Of a stretch of 64,000 bases of DNA, positions 42,139-51,100 are shown piece by piece. Numbering within the stretch: the first letter of the stretch is position 1; the number at the start of each line of letters is the position of its first letter. A model generated the notes under the pieces. That model was not told the DNA's origin. It ran no database searches and saw only the letters and a list, made by a program, of their open reading frames with translations. The stretch comes from DATKUC01 sp964553615 (GTDB lineage: Bacteria; Spirochaetota; Spirochaetia; DSM-27196; DATKUC01). The stretch lies in the NCBI GenBank assembly GCA_964553615.1, contig CAZKMA010000013.1, forward strand, positions 1 to 64,000, read 5' to 3'. Position numbers and translations under genes: made by a program.

Positions 42139-43609
42139 GGAATTTCAAGCTGCCGTCATGCTCATTGCCACACTTTCGGCCGGCCCTGTATCTGCCGCGG
42201 ACGCACCGCAGGCAATTCCAGCCGATACGGTGAAAGATTGGAATGTTGGAGTCAGTACCTTCATCGAGACCAACCTCCCGAAGGAATACGGCTATCTGAC
42301 CGCGAGTGTCCCGCAGCTTCTGGAATCGGACCTCCAGGGGTTGGAGACTCACCAGTATTCGGATGCGGAGCGATCCGCCAGGCAGACGACCATCCTTCAG
42401 GATACGATTGAACAGGCGGGAAAATCGCTGTCCGATCTGGTGCAGAAGCGAGATCAGATCATCTTCAATCCCGGGAGCGCAACGGTTCCCTCCAGCCAGT
42501 ATGCCGCCATCGACAAACAGATCCTGCCCGCCCGTTCGCGGCTCGCGTTCCTTCGGGGGCTTTCTCCGTCCCAGGTGGACGTTCCACGGGAAAAGCCGAT
42601 ACAGTTCTCCGGCGAGGGCGCAAGCGCGCAGCCAGGAGATTCCGGCGGGAAACTGCTCTCCGTGCCGGACGGCCATCCCGGCGAGCTTGCCGCCGCCATG
42701 AAGGTTGACGTTCTGGTGTACGGGAAGATCAGCTATACCGCGGGAATTGCCTATCTGGACATATACGCGTACAACCAGGCTCTTCAGCGGGTGGATTACC
42801 ACAAGGAGTACGCAAGCCCGCCGGAGCAACTCTATGACTGGGTGCCGTTTGCCGCCGACGAGCTTGCCGGGTATCTGCTGGGTCGAGAGTGGGGAAGTCT
42901 GCGAGTTCAGGTGGAGCCTTCGAGCGCCGCTATCCGGGTGGATGGTACACTGATTGGCTTCGGAAGCGCTGCCGCAAACTACCTGCCAACGGGAGCTCAC
43001 ACTGTTACCGTTACCGAAAACGGGTACAAAGAGGCGGCACGTACGGTGGTGCTCGCTGCGTCTAAAACAGAGAAATTGTCCATCTCGCTGACGGCGGAAC
43101 CGAGGGGGAAAAGCCTCATCGAGTCCACTCCGACTGGCGCAAATGTCTACATGGGAGCGCTCTGGATAGGGAAGACACCGCTATCGGTCCCGCTGCCTGC
43201 AGAACCGGAAGAGGTGCGGCTGAGCATGAAGGGGTATCTTGATTCCCATTTCCTTCTCTCTCCCGACGGACCGAAGGCTGTGCGTCGAAACCTCGTCCTT
43301 GCGGCCATCGACTGGACGAAGGAGATAGAGGGGCGTCGCAACACGTTTTACCGGAACCTGGGATGGTTTGTGCTTTCGGTGCCCATACCGGTGATATTGA
43401 ACGGCCTGTATCAGAACGATGTACTCGCCGCAACGAGCTCAACATTTGCCACTCTGACTCCGGATGCACAGAACCAGGTCATTGTCCGCGGCAACACCTT
43501 CTACTGGGCGAGCTGGGGTACCGCAATTCTCAGCGCGGGTTTGTTCGTCAATGCCTTTATCAGTCTCGTCGAATACATTCAAGCCGGCCAGGAATATCAT
43601 GTCCGGTAG
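42128..43609 (+). CDS. exported PEGA-domain protein
   Basis: 493 residues from ATG 42128. Signal peptide (AAVMLIATLSAGPVSA). An about 200-residue N-terminal region contains a LVYGKISYTAGIAYLDIYAYN segment like outer-membrane-associated envelope proteins. Two PEGA modules follow: GSLRVQVEPSSAAIRVDGTLIG with the GAHTVTVTENGY turn, and SLIESTPTGANVYMGALWIGKTP. Two C-terminal membrane helices end the protein. PEGA domains are common in spirochaete surface/periplasmic proteins. Function unknown. Confidence 0.8.
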   Translation: MERREFQAAVMLIATLSAGPVSAADAPQAIPADTVKDWNVGVSTFIETNLPKEYGYLTASVPQLLESDLQGLETHQYSDAERSARQTTILQDTIEQAGKSLSDLVQKRDQIIFNPGSATVPSSQYAAIDKQILPARSRLAFLRGLSPSQVDVPREKPIQFSGEGASAQPGDSGGKLLSVPDGHPGELAAAMKVDVLVYGKISYTAGIAYLDIYAYNQALQRVDYHKEYASPPEQLYDWVPFAADELAGYLLGREWGSLRVQVEPSSAAIRVDGTLIGFGSAAANYLPTGAHTVTVTENGYKEAARTVVLAASKTEKLSISLTAEPRGKSLIESTPTGANVYMGALWIGKTPLSVPLPAEPEEVRLSMKGYLDSHFLLSPDGPKAVRRNLVLAAIDWTKEIEGRRNTFYRNLGWFVLSVPIPVILNGLYQNDVLAATSSTFATLTPDAQNQVIVRGNTFYWASWGTAILSAGLFVNAFISLVEYIQAGQEYHVR

Positions 43610-43637
43610 ACACAACATCCACAACAAGGAGAATCAC

Positions 43638-44516
43638 ATGATCCGGAAAAGGTTCGGTGCGCGACTGCTGGAACTGTTCGGAGTCGGCGTCGGAACCGAC
43701 GAGTTCTACGAAGAGCTTGAAGACTTGCTGATCGAAGGCGATATGGGAACAGACGTGACTTATAGTGCCATCGATGAACTCAAGGCGTATTCCAGGGATC
43801 ACAGGATTACGTCCCGGGAAGACCTTGCCGCCGGATTGAAGGCCGTTCTTCGACCATACATTCGTTACGGGGAGCCGGTTTTCGAGCAGGATGCGCTGAA
43901 TGTCTATCTCATCCTTGGCGTAAACGGCACGGGCAAGACAACCACAATTGCGAAGATGGCGGATTACTACCGAACAGTTCGCGGATTGTCCGGCCTTGTC
44001 CTGGTTGCCGGGGACACGTTTCGCGCCGCAGCGGTCGACCAGCTGAGGCTGCACGGAGAACGGCTCGGTGTTCGCGTTGTCAGCCAGGGGGCAGGCGCGG
44101 ATCCTGCAGCCGTCATCTACGACGGAATAACGAGTGCCCGTTCCCGCGGTGAGCAACTTCTCCTTGCCGACACAGCCGGCCGCATGCATAATCGGCAGGA
44201 CCTTGTCCGGGAGCTCGAAAAGATTGACAAGGTGGTGCGAGGACGAATGGAGGGTGGTAACTACCGCAAGCTCCTGGTCATCGACGCAACTACCGGACAG
44301 AATGGACTTCGGCAGGCGGAGATTTTCAATGAAGCGGTCGGCGTAGACGGGGTAATCCTGACGAAGTACGACTCCACCGCACGAGGCGGGATGGTTGTGT
44401 CCATCAGCAAGGCTCTCGATCTCCCGTTTTGTTACGTTGGTACCGGGGAACGATACAAGGACATTGCACCGTTCGATCCTGACCTGTACCTGGACGGTCT
44501 TCTGGACGTCTCCTGA
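43638..44516 (+). CDS. ftsY: signal recognition particle receptor FtsY
   Basis: 292 residues from ATG 43638 (AAGGAG ribosome site). SRP-receptor GTPase: helical N domain, then the G domain with P-loop GVNGTGKTT (94-102), DTFRAAAVDQL, DTAGR and TKYD. The acidic A domain of E. coli FtsY is missing, as in many bacteria. Targets ribosome-nascent chain complexes to the inner membrane. It is co-linear with the exported PEGA gene and overlaps the next gene by 1 bp. Confidence 0.95.
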   Translation: MIRKRFGARLLELFGVGVGTDEFYEELEDLLIEGDMGTDVTYSAIDELKAYSRDHRITSREDLAAGLKAVLRPYIRYGEPVFEQDALNVYLILGVNGTGKTTTIAKMADYYRTVRGLSGLVLVAGDTFRAAAVDQLRLHGERLGVRVVSQGAGADPAAVIYDGITSARSRGEQLLLADTAGRMHNRQDLVRELEKIDKVVRGRMEGGNYRKLLVIDATTGQNGLRQAEIFNEAVGVDGVILTKYDSTARGGMVVSISKALDLPFCYVGTGERYKDIAPFDPDLYLDGLLDVS

Positions 44517-45697
44517 TGCGATATCTCCCTTCGCGACGATCGTTCGGCCGGATGGGGATTGTCTCCCTCCTCCTGTTCGCCGCCGCGGCCTCTGCTTATG
44601 CCGATGCGGCGTGGTTTCGGTCCGATTCACTCGGGAACCGGCTGGAGGCCGAGAGTCCGCCGTCGGGTGCGGCTCTCGAAGGGAAGACCGGCTATCTGCT
44701 GAAGGTGGAGCGTGTCGGACGGACGGAAACGGATATTCTCTACCTGGACGGGTCTCTCGATACGCGCACCGTCAGGCAATTCGGCACAGACGGGAAGCTG
44801 GAGCGGACGACCGAGTATCACGGGGAGATGATCTTCCAGACAACTGAATTTACCGCAACCGGTCAGCCGTCGAAGGAGACCTTCTACTCGGATGGAAGGC
44901 CTTCCACGGAGACCGTATATGCATACCGGGAGGGTCGCCCTGTCTCCTCCGTCGCTTACCGGTTCACCACTGCAGAGACCGGCACCGTACGGGACGAGAA
45001 GCCTGCCTGGGAGGACCAGTATCTCTACTATCCCGGCAGCACCGATGGTCCACCGGTGACCGGCCACACGTCCACGGGTGCCCTGCGCGAGGTGAGGCGG
45101 CTCTACGCGGATGGAACCGAACGCATTTCCCGCTATGACTACGGTGGTTCTCGCCTCATAGAGGAATGGCAGGGAAGCACGAAGTCGGGAAGCCTGACCC
45201 GGTACGACGCGGCAGGACGCAGGTCTATGCGAGAGCGCTGGAACGATGGTACGCTGTTGAGCCGGGAAGTGTTTCGCTACGGGAAGAACGACGAACTGGT
45301 GTCCTCGAAAATCGAGGATTTCTCAGCCAAAACGGTGACCGAGCTGGAGTATGTCGCGGGAAATGTGACGAGCGAGTCGATTTCCCGCAATGGCGCGGTA
45401 ATATCCAGGACACAGAGTAAGTTTGTGGACGGAAGGCTCGAGTCCCGGCGGGTTTCGCAGGATGGAGCGGTAGAAGAGTGGAAGTACACGTATGGCGAGT
45501 CCGGGAAGAAGCTTACAGAATCGTACTATCTCGACGGTCAGATAGTGGAGATCATCCACCACACGAAAGACGGCAACTCGTATCACGAGCGATACCGGGA
45601 CGGCAGACTCGTCCTGCGAACTTACTATGAGGGTGAGCGACGCGTGAAAGAGGAGCTCATACGGGATGGCCAGGTTGTCCGCTCACTGGCGTTTTAG
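44516..45697 (+). CDS. exported YwqK/MORN-like repeat protein
   Basis: 393 residues. Signal peptide (MGIVSLLLFAAAASAYADA, residues about 13-31). The rest is a chain of about 20-residue beta-hairpin repeats with the look of YwqK/RHS/MORN repeats: YLDGSLDTRTVRQFGTDGKL, FYSDGRPSTETVYAYREGR, RYRDGRLVLRTYYEGERR. Such proteins are periplasmic or surface binding proteins with no known enzyme activity; the database name antitoxin component often attached to YwqK is not meaningful here. Starts on the last base of the ftsY stop and overlaps the next gene by 32 bp. Confidence 0.75.
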   Translation: MRYLPSRRSFGRMGIVSLLLFAAAASAYADAAWFRSDSLGNRLEAESPPSGAALEGKTGYLLKVERVGRTETDILYLDGSLDTRTVRQFGTDGKLERTTEYHGEMIFQTTEFTATGQPSKETFYSDGRPSTETVYAYREGRPVSSVAYRFTTAETGTVRDEKPAWEDQYLYYPGSTDGPPVTGHTSTGALREVRRLYADGTERISRYDYGGSRLIEEWQGSTKSGSLTRYDAAGRRSMRERWNDGTLLSREVFRYGKNDELVSSKIEDFSAKTVTELEYVAGNVTSESISRNGAVISRTQSKFVDGRLESRRVSQDGAVEEWKYTYGESGKKLTESYYLDGQIVEIIHHTKDGNSYHERYRDGRLVLRTYYEGERRVKEELIRDGQVVRSLAF

Positions 45698-46997
45698 GCT
45701 CGGCTGGATCTTTTTCGTCGCGCGGCGGTATTTCCGCACCCGACGAAGAGAGAAGGGGCACACCGCATCCGTCCTGTCGGTCGCCGGTATTGCCGCCGGT
45801 GTAATGACTCTCATCGTTGTACTCGCGGTAATGAACGGGTTTCAGCTTACTACCATCAGATCCATTCTGCAGGTGAACTCGTATCACCTTCGCGTTCATG
45901 TTCAGGGAGAGCGACAGCCGGATCCTTCGGTGCTTCGAGCATTGCGTTCCGTTTCCGGTGTGAAAGCGGTTGTGCCGTTTGTTGACATACAGACGGTGGC
46001 GCAAGGCTACTTTTCAGGCATTCAGGCGGTCTCGTTGCGAGGGGTGCCACCGGATGCGCTCTCTCTGGATCCAAGCCTGGCCTCAAGTCTTCACATGATT
46101 GCCGGCAGATTCGATCTTTCCCGTCCGGGGTCGGTTGTTCTGGGCGTCGAGCTCGCGCGAACACTCGGCGTTCGGATCGGAGACACGGTGTCCATCCTGA
46201 GCGTGCTGGACGCCGCTTCCTCCGGGAAGAGGCCACAGTTCACCGTTACCGGCATTTTCAAGACCGGATTCTACGACTACGACCTGAGCTGGGGATTTGT
46301 CTCCCTTGCCGAAGCGTACGATGTTTTTGGGGCATCCGGGGATCTCATCTATGGGATCAAACTCGACAACAGGTTTGCCGACCAGTCTGCGGCCGCACGT
46401 ATTCGTGCGGTCCTGCCGTCGGTCACCGGATCGAAAGTGAGCGTGGAATCCTGGAGAGTATTCAACCGGGCAATATTCGGTGCGTTGAGCGTCGAAAAGT
46501 CGGCCATGATGCTTCTCGTTGGTCTGATATTTCTGGTGGTCGGCGTGAATATTTACCAGTCGCTGCGGCGTACCGTCTACGAACGCACTGAAGATATCGG
46601 GGTTCTGAAGGCGATGGGAGCACCGCCGCTTGCAATACAGCTTGTGTTCGTGTTCGACGGGCTGTTCATCGGCCTGCTTGGTGCCCTGATCGGGACTGCA
46701 CTCGGGCTTTTCCTGTCGGTGAACGTGAACGGGGTCTTTTCCGTGACAGAGTCCATTGTGAATGGTCTGCTCGCGGTGGGTGGTCCGGCCCTTCAGTCTC
46801 TGGTTGGAATTCGGGCAGGCGATTTTACCATCTTTTCCCCTGAGTATTTCTATCTGTCCGCCGTGCCCACTCACGTGGTATTCGAAGAAGTATTCGGCAT
46901 CTTTGTTTTCGCAGTGCTGTCCGCCGTGGTGGCCAGTCTCTTTGCGGCGCTGCGAATTGCTCGAATCAAACCAGCCACCGTGTTGAGGTATGAATAG
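45666..46997 (+). CDS. lolC: LolC/LolE-type lipoprotein-releasing ABC permease (first)
   Basis: 443 residues. FtsX/LolCE layout: one N-terminal membrane helix (SVLSVAGIAAGVMTLIVVLAVMNGF), a large periplasmic domain, and three C-terminal helices (MMLLVGLIFLVVGVNIY, the LFIGLLGALIGTALGL region and VFGIFVFAVLSAVVASLFAAL). With LolD and the second permease it would extract lipoproteins from the inner membrane and pass them to LolA. Assignment as LolC versus LolE is arbitrary. lolD starts on the base after its stop. Confidence 0.85.
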   Translation: MARLSAHWRFRLGWIFFVARRYFRTRRREKGHTASVLSVAGIAAGVMTLIVVLAVMNGFQLTTIRSILQVNSYHLRVHVQGERQPDPSVLRALRSVSGVKAVVPFVDIQTVAQGYFSGIQAVSLRGVPPDALSLDPSLASSLHMIAGRFDLSRPGSVVLGVELARTLGVRIGDTVSILSVLDAASSGKRPQFTVTGIFKTGFYDYDLSWGFVSLAEAYDVFGASGDLIYGIKLDNRFADQSAAARIRAVLPSVTGSKVSVESWRVFNRAIFGALSVEKSAMMLLVGLIFLVVGVNIYQSLRRTVYERTEDIGVLKAMGAPPLAIQLVFVFDGLFIGLLGALIGTALGLFLSVNVNGVFSVTESIVNGLLAVGGPALQSLVGIRAGDFTIFSPEYFYLSAVPTHVVFEEVFGIFVFAVLSAVVASLFAALRIARIKPATVLRYE

Positions 46998-47672
46998 ATG
47001 GCGCTTCTCAGACTCTCTTCGGTCTCGAAAGAGTTCATTACCGGTAATGAGCGATTGCATGTTCTCGATTCACTGTCTCTGGAGATCGAGGAGGGTACCG
47101 TCGTAATCGTTACCGGCGAAAGCGGCTCGGGTAAGAGCACCATGCTCAACCTGATTGCGGGGCTGGACGTTCCGACCGGCGGCGAAATTCACGTGGATGG
47201 TTTTCAGGTTCAGACCCTGCGTGAAGACGAAATGACAGTTTACCGGAGCAGTGTTGTCGGGCTGGTCTTCCAGTTCCACTACCTTCTGCGCGATTTTACC
47301 ACACTGGAAAACGTTATGCTTCCTGCCTTCATGGCCGGTACGACACGCAACACGGCAACCGCGCGGGCAGAAGAGCTTCTGCGGCAGGTTGGACTATCCG
47401 AACGGATACATCACTTCCCGACCCAGCTTTCCGGCGGCGAGCGGCAGCGGGCGGCGGTAGCCCGTGCGCTCATCAACGACCCGAAAATAATCCTTGCCGA
47501 CGAGCCTACCGGCAATCTGGATGCCGGCAATTCCCGCATTGTGCGCGACATGTTGTTCTCGCTCGTGAAAAACCTCGGGAAGACGCTGGTCCTCGTTACT
47601 CACGACCTCTCGCTCGCCGAGGCGGGGGATCGCCACATGCATCTGCGCGAGGGGAGACTGGACGAACTGTGA
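46998..47672 (+). CDS. lolD: LolD lipoprotein-releasing ABC ATPase
   Basis: 224 residues. Walker A GESGSGKST, signature LSGGERQRAAVARAL, Walker B ILADEPTGNLD, His switch VTHD. MacB/LolD subfamily. Placed exactly between the two LolC/E-like permeases with no intergenic space (its stop overlaps the next GTG), so the three form one transporter, on the cytoplasmic side of the inner membrane. Confidence 0.93.
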   Translation: MALLRLSSVSKEFITGNERLHVLDSLSLEIEEGTVVIVTGESGSGKSTMLNLIAGLDVPTGGEIHVDGFQVQTLREDEMTVYRSSVVGLVFQFHYLLRDFTTLENVMLPAFMAGTTRNTATARAEELLRQVGLSERIHHFPTQLSGGERQRAAVARALINDPKIILADEPTGNLDAGNSRIVRDMLFSLVKNLGKTLVLVTHDLSLAEAGDRHMHLREGRLDEL

Positions 47673-49078
47673 CCAGAAGATCCTCTTTCCTGATTACCAT
47701 TCGCTACCTCTTCGGCACTCCGCGTATGAAGGCGGGTGCAAACACAGAAAGCACCGGTGAGCCGAATGCGTTACCGGCCGGCGCACGCCGCCGGAGCCGC
47801 ATTCGCGGTGCGGTCATCGGTATTGCGGTGAGCCTTGTGCCGCTGATCGTCGTGCTCGAAGTTGCTGACGGGATGATCCAGGGGATAACCGCGCGCTTCA
47901 TAGAGGTTGGCACTTACCATATCCAGGCAATCGCCGCCGAGGATGCAGGTGCAACCGAGGTAACGCGTCTCGCGAAACAGATCGACAAAGTTCCGGGTGT
48001 GACAGGTGCGTACCCGGAACGGCAGGGGCTGGGACTCATTTCTTCGAGCGGCGGAAGGACCGGAGCCACCATCCGGGCGCTCGATCCGGAGATATACGCA
48101 AAGGATCCCACTTTCCACGAGTACATACACATGGTTGCGGGCACCTTTGACCTATCCACCCCGGACTCGATAGTTGTCGGAACGGAAATAGCCAGGAAGC
48201 TCAACCTGAAACCGGGGGACATGCTCCGCATCATCACGGTTCGCAGTTTCGGTCAGCACGGCTTTCTTCCCCGGGTTTCCCGATTTGTCGTGCGCGGAAT
48301 CTTCACGACTGGATATCAGGAACTGGACAAGCTGTGGGTATTCATTCCTTTTGCTCGTGGCGCGCAAATTCTGCCCTCCGAGTCTTCTCGACAGATCATC
48401 GGGATCAAGGTGAAGGACCCGTATGCACTTTCCAATCCGCTTTTTCGGCCGTCGAATCCTGCGGACGCCGCTCAAATTCCGCACGTTATTGCGTCTATTC
48501 ACGAGGTGCTCGGGCCCGGCTGGCGACTTTACTCATGGTTCGAGCTCCAGAAGGCGCAGTATATGTCGTTTGCAACAACGAAAAATCTACTCGTCTTCAT
48601 AATGATTCTGATCGTGGCAGTTGCATCGGTGAATATTTCGTCCGCAATGATCATGCTCGTCATGGAAAAGCAGAGCGAGATTGCCATTCTCAAGAGCCTT
48701 GGCGCAAGCCCCGGTGGCATCCGGCGGGTATTCCTGCTTGCCGGATTCAGCGCCGGAACGCTCGGAACGCTCGCAGGCATCGGCGTCGGGCTTTTTCTTG
48801 CGGTGAACATAAACGAGGCTATTTCCGCGCTCCAGTGGGTTCTGAACGCGGGCATCTCGCTCGGCAGTCTCATTGCATCGCCATTTGTCCACGTTCCCTA
48901 TGTTCGGGTTGACATCTTCAACCCCGAGTTTTATCTTCAAGTCATTCCAATTCGGATCCGAGTATCGGAAGTCCTCCTGGCAGCGTTTCTTTCAATTCTT
49001 CTTTCTACCGCAGCTTCCTACTTGCCCGCACGAAGAGCCGGGAACATCCGGCCTCTTGAGATAATGCGTAAGCATTAA
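47669..49078 (+). CDS. lolE: LolC/LolE-type lipoprotein-releasing ABC permease (second)
   Basis: 469 residues from GTG 47669, overlapping the lolD stop by 4 bp. Same four-helix FtsX/LolCE topology, with a large periplasmic domain between AVIGIAVSLVPLIVVLEVADGM and LLVFIMILIVAVASVNISSAMIM. The conserved MEKQSEIAILKSLGAS loop contacts the ATPase. It differs clearly from the first permease, as expected for a LolC/LolE heterodimer. A stretch of about 25 polar residues after the first 20 is unusual. Ends in a palindrome shared with the upstream region of mcsA. Confidence 0.87.
   Translation: MTRRSSFLITIRYLFGTPRMKAGANTESTGEPNALPAGARRRSRIRGAVIGIAVSLVPLIVVLEVADGMIQGITARFIEVGTYHIQAIAAEDAGATEVTRLAKQIDKVPGVTGAYPERQGLGLISSSGGRTGATIRALDPEIYAKDPTFHEYIHMVAGTFDLSTPDSIVVGTEIARKLNLKPGDMLRIITVRSFGQHGFLPRVSRFVVRGIFTTGYQELDKLWVFIPFARGAQILPSESSRQIIGIKVKDPYALSNPLFRPSNPADAAQIPHVIASIHEVLGPGWRLYSWFELQKAQYMSFATTKNLLVFIMILIVAVASVNISSAMIMLVMEKQSEIAILKSLGASPGGIRRVFLLAGFSAGTLGTLAGIGVGLFLAVNINEAISALQWVLNAGISLGSLIASPFVHVPYVRVDIFNPEFYLQVIPIRIRVSEVLLAAFLSILLSTAASYLPARRAGNIRPLEIMRKH
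49062..49077. promoter_or_regulatory. palindrome at the lolE end, upstream of mcsA
   Basis: TAATGC-GTAA-GCATTA, perfect 6-bp arms, covering the last codons of lolE. A -10-like TACAAT lies at 49093-49098, before mcsA ATG 49116. A possible operator for the mcsA-mcsB-clpC unit; it does not match the CtsR heptad repeat. Confidence 0.3.
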
Positions 49079-49115
49079 TGGCTGAATTGGGGTACAATAA
49101 CTTTAGCGGGTGCCT

Positions 49116-49823
49116 ATGACAGAAACATGTATTTCGTGCGGTGGCGATAACGCGGAAATCCGCATTCAAACGATTATGGGATCGAATTCCGAGGACATCT
49201 GGCTCTGTCGTGCCTGCGCGGACAAACACGGCATCGATGACAAGGAGCCCGCAATAGAGCCTCGTACCGCAGATCTTCTGTCCGGCCTGCTCCGCCAGCG
49301 TCCTGCAAAGCGGCGCAAGAAGAGCGACGGCCACGGAGGGGATGCAGTCCGGGACACCGGTGACCGGGCCAAGCCGGCTTCCACCGGGGGGGCTTCAGGG
49401 CCTCCCTCAATTCTGCCTTCGGGGTCGTACTCTCGGGGCGGGAACGAGCGAAGCACAAGCAGGCGGGATTCGTCCTACGCGGGGGATGACGTTGCCCCGA
49501 ATGGTCGAGAGTGCCCTTCCTGCGGATTAACGCTGGCACGGTTGAAAAAAACCGGCAAAGTTGGTTGCGTTCACTGTTATACGGTATTTCGGCCGATTAT
49601 AGAAACTGTGATGAAGGAACAGTCGTTCGCGGCCCGGCATATCGGGCGCATACCCGAACGGTATCGGCAGTTCAGGTATATTTTCATGGAACGCGAGCGG
49701 CTTGCACGTGACCTCCATACCGCGCTCGGAAAAGAGGATTACGAGGAGGCGGCGCGGATTCACGCTGACATTCTGAAGATGGATGCGCAGGAAGGGACAG
49801 AGGATGATACGGAACAGTCATAA
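49116..49823 (+). CDS. mcsA: McsA-like zinc and UVR domain protein
   Basis: 235 residues from ATG 49116. Two pairs of CxxC: CISC with CRAC in the first 45 residues, and CPSC with CVHC (about 130-155). A C-terminal UVR-like motif (ARDLHTALGKEDYEEAARIHADI) follows. This is the layout of McsA, the activator of the arginine kinase McsB and partner of ClpC in Firmicutes. A low-complexity linker (about 65-125, Ser/Gly/Arg-rich) lengthens it. Overlaps mcsB by 20 bp. No ctsR upstream, unlike the Bacillus operon. Confidence 0.87.
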   Translation: MTETCISCGGDNAEIRIQTIMGSNSEDIWLCRACADKHGIDDKEPAIEPRTADLLSGLLRQRPAKRRKKSDGHGGDAVRDTGDRAKPASTGGASGPPSILPSGSYSRGGNERSTSRRDSSYAGDDVAPNGRECPSCGLTLARLKKTGKVGCVHCYTVFRPIIETVMKEQSFAARHIGRIPERYRQFRYIFMERERLARDLHTALGKEDYEEAARIHADILKMDAQEGTEDDTEQS

Positions 49824-50964
49824 GCCGGGAGAGTCCGATTTCCCCTCACCGGGACTACGCGAGCATCAGAGCTGGTTCGCCGAGCGAGGCCCGGACTACG
49901 ACGTTGTGCTCTCTTCGCGGATCCGGCTCTCTCGAAATGTCGCCGGATTCCCGTTCCCCGGGTACATGGACTCGACCGAAGAGCAGGCCGTTGCCTCCGG
50001 GATCGCACAGATCTTCCAGGATAAATTTTCCTCGCGGGAGTATCTGGTCGTGGATCCTTCGCGGCTGCTGTCCTGGTCCCGGCTCCTGTTGATGGAACGA
50101 AACCTTGTTGCCGATGATTTTCCCGAGGATTCGCACACCGCGCTCATCCTGAGATCGGACGAACGGTTCGCCGCTTCGGTTAACCTTGTTGACCATCTGC
50201 GGCTGGCGGTGCTCAGAGGCGGAAATCAGTTGCAGGACGCGTATCAGGAGATTGATCGGATCGATCGCGTCGTGGAGGCCGTTCTCCCGTACGCCGTCTC
50301 GCTCGAGTGGGGGTACCTGAACGCCGAGATTACCAATATAGGGACAGGAATGCGTGCATCGGTGCTGCTCCATCTTCCGGCGCTTGTGGCAACAGACCGG
50401 GCTCCGGAAATATTCGAGACCATTGCGCAGTCCGGGTTCATGATCAAAGGTTACTGGATTTCGGACACTGAGACGAATGGACGTCGATCGCTCGGCAACA
50501 TGTACCAGGTATCGAATATGATCACAATTGGAGTGCGGGAAAAGGACATTGTCGAAAAACTTGATAAGGTAACTACTCAATTGGTACATTATGAGCAGCG
50601 AGCGAGACGGGATCTTATGCAGGAGTCAAAGCGAAAGGAAACCGAGGAGCGCATTGCGCGTTCAACGGATTTACTTCGCACTGCTCCTGCCTTGAGCTAC
50701 CGTACCGCGGTAGAAGCATTGTCCGACATCCGGCTGGGTGCTGCCCTTGACCTGATTTCCGGTGTGCATCTGGAAACAGTTACGTCGCTGCTTTTCATCT
50801 CCCAGCGTGCTCACATCGTACATGCACACGAGGGTTTCGACGATGGCGGGGATGTCGAAGAGAAGAAGGAGGAGAGAGGTTCCGGTGGTCAGGAGTTCGA
50901 AGCGGCTTCCATAGATGAAGAGCGTGCGTCGCTGATCCGGCGGTATCTTTTTTCGGACAACTGA
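49804..50964 (+). CDS. mcsB: McsB-like phosphagen kinase homologue lacking catalytic residues
   Basis: 386 residues from ATG 49804. Overall clearly McsB: DYDVVLSSRIRLSRN (about 31-45), NIGTGMRASVLLHLPAL (178-194), LGNMYQVSNMITIG. But sites needed for the guanidino-kinase reaction are changed. NEEDH reads NLVDH (127-131), losing both glutamates. The CPTN loop before NIGTG reads EITN (175-178), so the essential cysteine is missing. The RGIYGEG loop reads KGYWIS. This predicts a protein unable to phosphorylate arginine, perhaps a structural ClpC adaptor. An alternative is a very divergent active enzyme. Operon with mcsA and clpC. Kinase-fold assignment firm, inactivity inferred. Confidence 0.85.
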   Translation: MIRNSHKPGESDFPSPGLREHQSWFAERGPDYDVVLSSRIRLSRNVAGFPFPGYMDSTEEQAVASGIAQIFQDKFSSREYLVVDPSRLLSWSRLLLMERNLVADDFPEDSHTALILRSDERFAASVNLVDHLRLAVLRGGNQLQDAYQEIDRIDRVVEAVLPYAVSLEWGYLNAEITNIGTGMRASVLLHLPALVATDRAPEIFETIAQSGFMIKGYWISDTETNGRRSLGNMYQVSNMITIGVREKDIVEKLDKVTTQLVHYEQRARRDLMQESKRKETEERIARSTDLLRTAPALSYRTAVEALSDIRLGAALDLISGVHLETVTSLLFISQRAHIVHAHEGFDDGGDVEEKKEERGSGGQEFEAASIDEERASLIRRYLFSDN

Positions 50965-51100
50965 ACCCGGCAGTTCCGGTGTTTATTGAAAGCGTTGGCG
51001 AGTGGTTCATCCGGCACGAACGGTACCGGATTGGAAGAACCGGCAGCCGCAGACCCTGAGGAGTTCTTCCGAACTGGTCAGAGTCTATTTGGAGGATTGC

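Noticed and set aside
50972..50981. Third copy of the sugar-locus motif upstream of clpC
   Set aside because: Only CAGTTCCGG (9 of 10) matches, with no palindrome or promoter, and the gene is unrelated; treated as chance.
50965..51100. Possible extra gene or regulatory RNA between mcsB and clpC
   Set aside because: The open frame is just an upstream extension of clpC; AGGAGG-type signal and Clp-N homology place the start at 51101. No stable fold was apparent.
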